Assembly (NCBI GenBank): GCA_947259865.1
Contig: CAMYNZ010000044.1
Location: forward strand, 1 to 14,352
Origin: an uncultured Desulfobacterales bacterium
Lineage (GTDB): Bacteria; Desulfobacterota; Desulfobacteria; Desulfobacterales; G020354645
DNA length: 14,352 nt
Direction: 5' to 3'
Shown here: positions 8,810 to 14,352 of the stretch, piece by piece
How the letters are laid out: each line of letters opens with the position of its first letter
How positions within the stretch are numbered: the first letter of the stretch is position 1
Notes under the pieces: model-generated
Told to the model about the DNA's origin: nothing
The model's input: the letters and a program-made list of their open reading frames with translations, nothing else
Database searches by the model: none
Made by a program: the position numbers and the translations under genes

Positions 8810-9079
8810 ATTCGAATATCGAAATTCGAAATTCGAAACAAACTCGAATCACCAAAATTCAAATGACCTAAACAAATGCAAGGCTTGAATGATGTGGAAG
8901 TCCTTTATTGTTTTGATAATTGGGACATTCGAATTTAGGATTTGTTTCGGCCTGCCCTGGCGCGACTGACATTAATTGGTATTGATAAAAGTGAATCTGC
9001 AGGGGCTTCAAACATATAAAATAGTTACTTGTAATCCAGGTCTGGGCCAGGGATTTCGTGCTTCGGATTTCGAGTTTTT
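8810..9079. repeat. Palindromic heptamer fold-back repeat between livF and livH
   Basis: The left arm is four contiguous heptamers, ATTCGAA, TATCGAA, ATTCGAA, ATTCGAA (8810-8837). The right arm is four TTCGNNN heptamers (TTCGGAT, TTCGTGC, TTCGGAT, TTCGAGT) ending at 9075, followed by TTTTA. The arms are inverted copies. Inner pairs are GAAACAAA (8835-8842) with TTTGTTTC (8941-8948), perfect, and 8855-8868 with 8923-8936 at 12 of 14. The centre (8869-8922) is unpaired. The right arm is continuous only if 8951-9052 is removed. No protein is encoded, so any movement would be MITE-like. In RNA it could form a long hairpin followed by five U, a possible attenuator inside the liv operon. Confidence 0.75.
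8951..9052. mobile_element. 102-bp insertion splitting the right arm of the fold-back repeat
   Basis: Removing these 102 bases joins TTTGTTTCGG to ATTTCGTGC and restores both the 7-base phase and the match to the left arm (30 of 38 positions by hand alignment). The insert has short imperfect inverted ends, CCCTGG (8955-8960) against CCAGGG (9047-9052). GG dinucleotides at 8949-8950 and 9051-9052 could be a 2-base target duplication. It is non-coding and resembles no insertion sequence I recognise. It carries an AT-rich CATATAAAATAG stretch. Confidence 0.45.
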
Positions 9080-9164
9080 AGTAACTGGCTTCCATTTGTC
9101 TATCTATCAACCCAATTCCTCCAACAGGCGGGTTATGGGTAGAGATCAGTTTTAGGGGATAAGG

Positions 9165-10079
9165 ATGCTAGAGCTTTTTGTTTATGGTATTGTTTTCGGG
9201 AGTATCATTTCTTTAGGGGCCATTGGTCTCAGCCTGGTTTTTGGCATCATTCGATTTGCTAATTTTGCCCACGGCGATTTAATGTCAGCGGGCGCTTTTA
9301 TTGCCCTGTTTATGGTGACCGGTCTTCTGGCCTGGATCGGAATTCCGGATACAAAATTTGGCCCGCTTTCTTTTGGGTTACGGATGTTGATTGCCTTACC
9401 GGTGTCCATGGCGGTTGTGGGGGGGGTAGCCATTGCCCTTGATCGGATTTTGTATCGTAAGCTGCGCATGAAAAAGTCCGGGCCCGTGATGCTGGCCATG
9501 TCTTCCCTGGGAGCGGCATTTATTCTTCGGATGATCATACTCATCCTGTGGGGCGGAGACTCCCTGTTTTACAGCCCGGGATTGATCAGACGGGCCATTC
9601 AATTACCGTTGGGCATTAAGATCAGACCGGATCAGATCCTGATTCTGGTCCTGGTCGCTTTGCTGGTCGGTTTACTGCACATGTTTTTACAGAAAACAAA
9701 ACTGGGCAAAGCCATGCGGGCCACGGCCGACAATATGGAACTGGCGCTGGTATCCGGCATCGACACCGAACGCATCATCATCTGGACCTGGGGAATCGGC
9801 GGTGCCTTAGCGGCTGCCGGCGGCATTCTCTACGGTATCGATGTTCAAGTGCATCCATATATGGGTTGGAATTTCTTGATCCCGCTTTTTGCCGCCACCA
9901 TTTTGGGCACCATCGGCAACATTTACGGCGCCATGGTTGGCGGCCTGGTTATCGGTGTGGCCCAACAGGTCTCCACCTATTTTTTGTTACCCACTTACAA
10001 ACCGGCTGTGGCCTTCCTGGTAATGATCATAATTTTGCTGGTTCGGCCAAAGGGAATTTTTGGAGGGGCTAAAGAATAA
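9165..10079 (+). CDS. livH: Branched-chain amino acid-type ABC transporter permease, LivH
   Basis: This is a polytopic inner-membrane permease of 304 residues, the usual LivH length, with hydrophobic segments throughout. Near the N-terminus the RFANFAHGDLMSAGAF stretch matches the LivH hallmark (family form NFAHG.. or TFAHGE..). The central KLGKAMRATADNMELALVSGID cytoplasmic loop is the expected ATPase-coupling region. The C-terminus ends in VLLVRPKGIFG-type sequence typical of LivH. The start at 9165 follows AGGGGATAAGG. The stop overlaps livM by one base (TAATG). It would form the channel with LivM, powered by LivG/LivF. Confidence 0.93.
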   Translation: MLELFVYGIVFGSIISLGAIGLSLVFGIIRFANFAHGDLMSAGAFIALFMVTGLLAWIGIPDTKFGPLSFGLRMLIALPVSMAVVGGVAIALDRILYRKLRMKKSGPVMLAMSSLGAAFILRMIILILWGGDSLFYSPGLIRRAIQLPLGIKIRPDQILILVLVALLVGLLHMFLQKTKLGKAMRATADNMELALVSGIDTERIIIWTWGIGGALAAAGGILYGIDVQVHPYMGWNFLIPLFAATILGTIGNIYGAMVGGLVIGVAQQVSTYFLLPTYKPAVAFLVMIIILLVRPKGIFGGAKE

Positions 10080-11047
10080 TGCAGATCGAGGGATTAATCG
10101 CTTATTTTGTAGCATTGGCTGTCACGGCAGGCATTTATGCCGTATTTTGTCTGGGTTTAAATATTCAATGGGGCTATACGGGCCTATTTAACATCGGCAT
10201 CGCCGGATTTTTTTGTATCGGAGCCTACACTTCGGCCCTGATCACCCTGCCGACCCCGACGGGAATATACGCCAAGTATGTGCATCAACTATTCGGCCTG
10301 GAGCTCCCCTTTATCTTCGGATTGTTGGGAGCCGCAGTTAGCTGCGGCTTAATAGCCTTGCTGATCGGAATCCCAACCTTAAGGTTGGGAGAGGATTATC
10401 TGGCCATTTCTACTTTAGGCATCGCCGAAACATTTCGACTTATTTTTAACAACGAGAAATGGCTGGCCAATGGGGCCAGGGGGCTGACCGGTCTTCCGCA
10501 ACCCCTGCAGGGTTTGGTTGACCCCATGTATTACAATTATATATATCTGGTTATTATTCTGATCATTCTAGCGGTCATTTATTTTCTCATAGAACGCGCC
10601 ATTCGATCCCCCTGGGGCAGGGTGTTGAGGGCCATCCGGGAGGATGAAATATCGGCGGGTATGAGCGGCAAGGATATCTTCAACTTTAAAATGCAGTCGC
10701 TTGTCTTCGGTGCCATGATCATGGGAGCCGGCGGAGCCCTGTTTGCCCACAGTTTGAAGGCCGTGTCGCCCGAGATGTTTACGCCCCTGTACGGCACCTT
10801 TATCATCTGGGTGATGCTGATGGCCGGCGGCAGCGGTAACAACAAAGGCGCCATCCTGGGGGCTTATGTCATATGGTTCATCTGGATCGGGACCCAGTTT
10901 TTAACCAACCTGCTGCCTTTAGCCCTCAAGGCCAGAGGGCCCTATATCCGATTTCTGATCATCGGCATCCTGCTTGAGCTGATACTCATCTATAGGCCCC
11001 AGGGTCTTCTGGGTGAAGAGAAGAAAGTATCAAAGATGCTGGATTAA
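10079..11047 (+). CDS. livM: Branched-chain amino acid-type ABC transporter permease, LivM
   Basis: This is the second inner-membrane permease, 322 residues and strongly hydrophobic. The N-terminal GLNIQWGYTGLFNIGIAGFFCIGAY matches the LivM pattern (GxxGLxxxGxAxFxGIGAY). The cytoplasmic coupling loop reads SPWGRVLRAIREDEISAGMSGKDIFNFKMQSLVFGA, and the later LMAGGSGNNKGAILGAYV corresponds to the family's GG.GT..GP..GA motif. The end YRPQGLLGEEK is typical. A GGAGGGG lies 10 bases before the ATG inside livH. It is the last gene of the plus-strand operon and is followed by a terminator. Confidence 0.93.
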   Translation: MQIEGLIAYFVALAVTAGIYAVFCLGLNIQWGYTGLFNIGIAGFFCIGAYTSALITLPTPTGIYAKYVHQLFGLELPFIFGLLGAAVSCGLIALLIGIPTLRLGEDYLAISTLGIAETFRLIFNNEKWLANGARGLTGLPQPLQGLVDPMYYNYIYLVIILIILAVIYFLIERAIRSPWGRVLRAIREDEISAGMSGKDIFNFKMQSLVFGAMIMGAGGALFAHSLKAVSPEMFTPLYGTFIIWVMLMAGGSGNNKGAILGAYVIWFIWIGTQFLTNLLPLALKARGPYIRFLIIGILLELILIYRPQGLLGEEKKVSKMLD

Positions 11048-11071
11048 GTATAAATTTCAAACGTTAAAAAT

Positions 11072-11111
11072 AAAAAGAGGGATTTGCGTATTGCAGACCC
11101 CTCTTTTTTTT
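11072..11111. terminator. Bidirectional intrinsic terminator between livM and livK
   Basis: AAAAAGAGGG (11072-11081) and CCCTCTTTTT (11098-11107, with the T-run to 11111) form a perfect 10-base stem with T-runs on both strands. The 16-base interior can add a small TGC/GCA pairing. It sits between convergent livM and the substrate-binding-protein gene and should end transcription from both. Confidence 0.9.
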
Positions 11112-11138
11112 GATTGTTATTCCAACGCGTTCGCGGTA

Positions 11139-12353
11139 TTAGGGATTTTCCGTTAGAAGTGTTTTCAATATTCCATCCCTGTATTCCCAGATCTCGATTG
11201 GGGTAACGACATCACCATGCTTGTCGAAATCAACCGAACCGGCAGCGCCTTCATAGTTGATCGATTTGCCGGCTCTCAGCAGCGCAAAGGCTTTGTCGAA
11301 ATCACCGGGATAAACGTGCTCCCCGGGAGGATTGGCCACTTTCCGCAGGTGATTTTTGATGTTCATGGCGGTTAATGGCAGCCCCTTGACCTTGGCTGCA
11401 TAGGCGGCCAGGCCAATTACGGCAGTGCCGTCATAGGCATTTGTGATAAAGGGCTTCGGCGGCAGTTCTCCGAACGCTTCTTTATAGAACCGGTTGAACC
11501 TCTCAAACGGTTCGCCACCGGCGGTGCCGGGGGCCGTACCCTTTTGCCCGTTGAGACGTCTGGCGCCCAATGCATCGAGGATTTCCGTTGATTTGGTGCC
11601 GTCACAGAACAGGAAATTGGAGTAGTTAAAAAACTCAATGGCCTCTTTCAGATAGACCTTGGCATGACCCGGGTAGCTGAAGGCCAGCAGTCTGTCAGGT
11701 TTTGCGGCCAGGGCTTTTCTGAGTTCCGCGGTATAGGACTCCGCTTCCTTCTCATCATGGGGGACCATGGCGGTTACCCTGCCATTGAATCTTCCCTCAA
11801 AGTTTTCCTTGAATACATCTGCGAGTCCCTGACCGTAGGCATTGTTTACATAAAGGATCGCAACCGCGCTGTTGTAACTTGCGGCCAGTTTAGCCGCAAC
11901 GACACCCTGCAGCGCATCCGACGGGCAGGTTCGATAGAGGAAATCCTTGCCTTCATCAGCAGGTAATTGCGTCATCAAGGGATTGGTGGATGCCGGTGAG
12001 ATCAGGATGACATTATTGGGTATGGTGACCGATTCAGCCACAGCCAGGGTAACCCCGCTTGACAGTGCGCCGACGATTGCCACAACCCGATCCACATTGA
12101 CCAGTTTCCGGGCGGCATTGGTAGCCGGGACGGGTGACGTCTCACTGTCTTCGTGGATCAGCTGAATCATAAAACCTGCTTTAGCCATCTGCTCGGCAGC
12201 GAGAATAGCACCATTTTTAATGGGGGGCCCATATTCCTTTAAGGGACCGGTTTGGGCCATGAGCGTTCCAACTTTGATTTCTGCGGCCGCAGCATTAAAT
12301 ATAAAAGCGACCGAAAAGATCATTACCAATGCTACAACAAACGCTTTTCTCAT
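11139..12353 (-). CDS. livK: Periplasmic branched-chain amino acid-type substrate-binding protein (LivK/BraC-like)
   Basis: This 404-residue periplasmic binding protein (type 1 fold) would deliver substrate to LivH/LivM. A signal peptide is clear: MRKAF, a hydrophobic core, and a likely cut after Ala24 (NAAAA|EIKVG). No lipobox cysteine is seen, so it is a soluble periplasmic protein. Mature residues start with IKVGTLMAQTGPLKEYGPPIKNGAILAAEQ, the family's standard first strand and helix. Further markers are VGALSSGVTLAVAES and NNVILISPASTNPLM, the ligand-cleft region. The substrate cannot be read from sequence: branched-chain amino acids, amides and aromatic or aliphatic acids all occur in the family. 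The ribosome binding site AAGGAGGT is excellent. The gene runs opposite to livGFHM and has its own promoter. Confidence 0.92.
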   Translation of the reverse strand: MRKAFVVALVMIFSVAFIFNAAAAEIKVGTLMAQTGPLKEYGPPIKNGAILAAEQMAKAGFMIQLIHEDSETSPVPATNAARKLVNVDRVVAIVGALSSGVTLAVAESVTIPNNVILISPASTNPLMTQLPADEGKDFLYRTCPSDALQGVVAAKLAASYNSAVAILYVNNAYGQGLADVFKENFEGRFNGRVTAMVPHDEKEAESYTAELRKALAAKPDRLLAFSYPGHAKVYLKEAIEFFNYSNFLFCDGTKSTEILDALGARRLNGQKGTAPGTAGGEPFERFNRFYKEAFGELPPKPFITNAYDGTAVIGLAAYAAKVKGLPLTAMNIKNHLRKVANPPGEHVYPGDFDKAFALLRAGKSINYEGAAGSVDFDKHGDVVTPIEIWEYRDGILKTLLTENP

Positions 12354-12387
12354 AGTGACCTCCTTTTTTTAAGTAACGGATTGGTTC

Positions 12388-12422
12388 TATAGACGCTTAG
12401 CTGCTGGCTAAGTCTGTCTATA
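12388..12422 (-). promoter_or_regulatory. Leader hairpin of the substrate-binding-protein mRNA
   Basis: TATAGAC (12388-12394) pairs with GTCTATA (12416-12422), and CTTAGC (12396-12401) with GCTAAG (12407-12412), around a 5-base loop and a small internal loop. All 13 pairs are Watson-Crick. With transcription starting near 12436 on the minus strand, the hairpin begins about 14 bases into the leader and ends 23 bases before AAGGAGGT. It may stabilise the mRNA or control translation. A T-run follows it only on the plus strand. Confidence 0.55.
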
Positions 12423-12442
12423 CTTTTTTGATCAAATAAGGC

Positions 12443-12471
12443 ACAATAGGAAAATGATATTTACATGTCAA
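12443..12471 (-). promoter_or_regulatory. Sigma-70-type promoter for the substrate-binding-protein gene
   Basis: On the minus strand a perfect TTGACA (12471-12466) is followed after exactly 17 bases by TATTGT (12448-12443), 4 of 6 to TATAAT. Independent transcription of the binding protein, usually needed in excess over the permease, fits its separation from livGFHM. Confidence 0.62.
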
Positions 12472-12473
12472 AC

Positions 12474-12494
12474 AAAAAATTGGCAATGTGCAAT
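12474..12494 (-). terminator. Weak intrinsic terminator after gcdA
   Basis: Directly after the gcdA stop, the minus strand can form a 6-pair stem (ATTGCA with TGCCAAT, one bulged C, 3-base loop) followed by six T. The stem is short, so read-through is likely. The -35 element of the next gene lies just beyond it. Confidence 0.35.
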
Positions 12495-14228
12495 TTACCC
12501 CACTATACTGCGCGGCAAAAGCATTTGGTGCTGGGGACACATCGACCGCGGGTTCTGATAGGCCGCACCGGCAAAGGCCAGCATGTATTTGCGGATATCC
12601 CCCATGTTTGCGATTTCATCCACAAAACCATGCCGGGCGCAGTAAGTGGGCCGGGAATTATCATAATATTCCTGAACCATCTTATTCATGGTTTCGATCA
12701 CGGGCGCCAGTGGTCTACCGGCATCTTTTTCTTTCACCAGGCGCCGCGAAAAACTGGCGGCCGCAGCCGTTTCACCGTGCATCACGTATATTTCTGAAGT
12801 AGGGGTTCCCAGAGTAATCGTGTTGTGGCGGTTTGCCGTCGGACCTCCCATGATGTAATGGGCCGCAGCTGTTCCTTTTCGTAACAATATCAACATCATA
12901 GGGATTTTTGTCTGTTGGATCGAATAAATCAGTGCCTGACCCAACCCCAGCAGTTCGGCCTTTTCGGCCAGGTCGCCGACATCGATGCCGGTGGTATCCT
13001 GAAACCAGATGATCGGGATCCGGTCCCGTCCGCACAGGGTTACAAATTCATTCATTTTGATCAATCCCTGTCGGTAGAGTTTTCCACCGATGCCGGCATA
13101 AGGTGCATATTCGGGATAATCTTCCCCGAGATAACCCTGCTGGTTGCCGATGCATCCGATCAGCAAACCATCGATTTTGACCAGACCGGTGTAGGCTTCA
13201 GGGCCGTAATCCGGTCGAAATTCCATGTGTTCGCTGCCATCCACCAGGCGTGCCAGGACCTCTTCAAAGTCGTACATCTGTTTCTGGTTAAAGGGAATTA
13301 AACGATAAAGATCCTCGGCTGGGAATCTCGGTGACCTGGGTTCTGCCACCCGGAAAAACCGAGGATGATAGGCGGGCATGTCCTTCATGTAGTCTTTGAC
13401 GCCATCCAGCACGCCGGTTTCCTCTTCATAGACATATCTGAAAAAACCGGTTTGATCGTAATGGATTTTTACCGATCCCGGCGGTTCGACTTTATACTGC
13501 TTGGCCGACTGGATGAGCTGCTCGGCGCCTGCTTCGTCAAAATAGCCCTTGGGTGACATGCCGCTTAATATACCGCCGCCGCCCACCGCGATGTTACAGT
13601 TTTTATGCGCAAAAAGAATGCTGGGGCTGATGCCATGGTAGCCGCCACCGGCCGGATTGGTGCCGTATATGGCGGCCAGAACCGGAATCCCCAGCTGTTC
13701 CAGTTCGCTGTGGCGGAAAAAAGTGGTGCCGCCGCCCCGGCGACTGGCATAAAATTTCTCTTGTTCAGTCAGCTTGACACCGCTGCAGTTAACCAGCCAG
13801 ACCAGCGGGATATTTAATAGTTTTGAAAGATCCGTCACCCTTAAAACGTTTTCATATTGCCCCGGGAGCCAGGCGCCGGCGAATACCTTATTATCGAAAC
13901 CAATGATCACCGCCCATTTGCCGGAAATTTTTCCCAGCCCGTCGATTACATTGTTGGTCCCTTCGGGATTGTCTTCCGGGTTGTACAGGGTGTGCAGGGG
14001 GCACCAGGTTCCGGGATCCACCAGGTATGAGAGCCGCTGCCAGACCGTCATTTGCCCCCGGGCATTGATTTTCTCCTCCGGCATTCCCGCATTTTTGACC
14101 TTTTCAAATTCCTGCTTGACTTCAGCTTCTACTTCTTTAATCAGCTTGACATTCTCTTCGGTGCTCCGTATCTGACCTTTGTTCAATTCTCGGCCGAATT
14201 CCTTCATTTTTTCCAAATAAGGAATCAT
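12495..14228 (-). CDS. gcdA: Glutaconyl-CoA decarboxylase alpha subunit (carboxyltransferase)
   Basis: GcdA is the cytoplasmic carboxyltransferase of the biotin-dependent, sodium-pumping glutaconyl-CoA decarboxylase. It moves the carboxyl group from glutaconyl-CoA to biotin on GcdC, giving crotonyl-CoA; membrane GcdB then releases CO2 and exports sodium. The 577 residues align by eye with the Acidaminococcus protein along their length. Shared stretches include PLNTLFNP-like PLHTLYNPEDN, AGAWLPGQYE, VNCSGVKLTEQEK, RRGGGTTFFRHSEL, GTNPAGGGYHGISPS (about residue 190), GGKLYRQGLIKMNEFVTLCGRDRIPI (about 380), IQDTTGIDVG-like FQDTTGIDVG and RKGTAAAHYIMGGP (about 460). The glycine-rich turns form the thioester-binding oxyanion holes. 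It ends about ten residues short of the reference C-terminus. ATG 14228 follows GGGGAG at 9 bases. No beta, gamma or delta subunit gene is in the window. Confidence 0.9.
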   Translation of the reverse strand: MIPYLEKMKEFGRELNKGQIRSTEENVKLIKEVEAEVKQEFEKVKNAGMPEEKINARGQMTVWQRLSYLVDPGTWCPLHTLYNPEDNPEGTNNVIDGLGKISGKWAVIIGFDNKVFAGAWLPGQYENVLRVTDLSKLLNIPLVWLVNCSGVKLTEQEKFYASRRGGGTTFFRHSELEQLGIPVLAAIYGTNPAGGGYHGISPSILFAHKNCNIAVGGGGILSGMSPKGYFDEAGAEQLIQSAKQYKVEPPGSVKIHYDQTGFFRYVYEEETGVLDGVKDYMKDMPAYHPRFFRVAEPRSPRFPAEDLYRLIPFNQKQMYDFEEVLARLVDGSEHMEFRPDYGPEAYTGLVKIDGLLIGCIGNQQGYLGEDYPEYAPYAGIGGKLYRQGLIKMNEFVTLCGRDRIPIIWFQDTTGIDVGDLAEKAELLGLGQALIYSIQQTKIPMMLILLRKGTAAAHYIMGGPTANRHNTITLGTPTSEIYVMHGETAAAASFSRRLVKEKDAGRPLAPVIETMNKMVQEYYDNSRPTYCARHGFVDEIANMGDIRKYMLAFAGAAYQNPRSMCPQHQMLLPRSIVG

Positions 14229-14249
14229 TGTATGAAACTCCCCAATATG

Positions 14250-14336
14250 GGTTCAAGGTTCCGGGTTCAGGGTCCAAAGGTAAAAAACAGATATAATCCT
14301 TCATTCAACTTGGAACGTTGAACGGTGAACCCTGAA
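14250..14336. repeat. Palindromic GGTTCAN heptamer repeat upstream of gcdA
   Basis: Four contiguous heptamers, GGTTCAA, GGTTCCG, GGTTCAG and GGTCCAA, fill 14250-14277. Four inverted heptamers of form NNNTGAA/GGAA (CTTGGAA, CGTTGAA, CGGTGAA, CCCTGAA) fill 14309-14336. The arms pair imperfectly (23 of 32 by hand) around an AT-rich spacer (14281-14308). It lies 22 bases upstream of gcdA and would lie in its promoter or leader. The last bases of the window (14337-14352) show nothing further. Confidence 0.65.
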
Positions 14337-14352
14337 CCTTTTCTGTTCCGGG

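Noticed and set aside
9015..9020. TATAAA in the 102-bp insert as a -10 for livH
   Set aside because: No acceptable -35 lies 16-18 bases upstream; the nearest TTGATA (8982-8987) is 27 bases away.
8810..9079. CRISPR array, because of regularly spaced short repeats
   Set aside because: Units are only 7 bases, contiguous without spacers, and the two groups are inverted; no cas gene is present.
12388..12429. Hairpin plus T-run as a plus-strand intrinsic terminator
   Set aside because: The T-run is real on the plus strand, but no plus-strand gene ends nearby, since livM already has a terminator at 11072-11111. A role in the minus-strand leader is more likely.
14250..14277. GGTTCAA-like stretch resembling a tRNA T-loop
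   Set aside because: No acceptor, D or anticodon arm can be drawn around it, and the motif repeats every seven bases.

Overview
The window reads as part of a chromosome from an anaerobic, Gram-negative bacterium, most likely a Desulfobacterota (Deltaproteobacteria, sulfate-reducer or syntroph-like) lineage. Three things point there: a rubrerythrin gene, a glutaconyl-CoA decarboxylase alpha subunit next to a Liv-type transporter, and intergenic fold-back repeats built from heptamers. The lineage is inferred from gene content and style only.

Left part (1-6886, all minus strand). In transcription order: a small exported TPR protein (6886-6380); a giant UvrA of 1784 residues holding two complete, non-identical UvrA halves in one chain (6383-1029); a DinB-like metalloprotein (933-454); and a rubrerythrin cut by the window edge (330-1). 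TPR and uvrA overlap as ATGA and are probably translationally coupled. DinB and rubrerythrin have their own strong ribosome binding sites and candidate promoters. The group looks like a DNA-repair and oxidative-stress neighbourhood.

Middle part (6887-11111). A divergent intergenic region holds two leader hairpins for the TPR gene and a near-consensus sigma-70-type promoter for a plus-strand Liv-type ABC transporter: livG and livF (ATPases), then livH and livM (permeases). livF and livH are separated by 420 bp. That gap holds a palindromic repeat made of TTCGAA-type heptamers, whose right arm appears to be split by a 102-bp insertion. A bidirectional terminator follows livM.

Right part (11112-14352, minus strand). 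The periplasmic substrate-binding protein (livK type) is transcribed convergently from its own promoter, with a leader hairpin. Upstream of it lies gcdA, the carboxyltransferase subunit of the biotin- and sodium-dependent glutaconyl-CoA decarboxylase, preceded by a second heptamer palindrome (GGTTCAN units). The transporter would import a branched-chain amino acid or related carboxylate, and GcdA would act on glutaconyl-CoA from amino-acid, dicarboxylate or aromatic degradation. The link between the two is proximity only.

The most unusual items are the asymmetric four-ATPase UvrA and the two heptamer-phased fold-back repeats, one of them interrupted.
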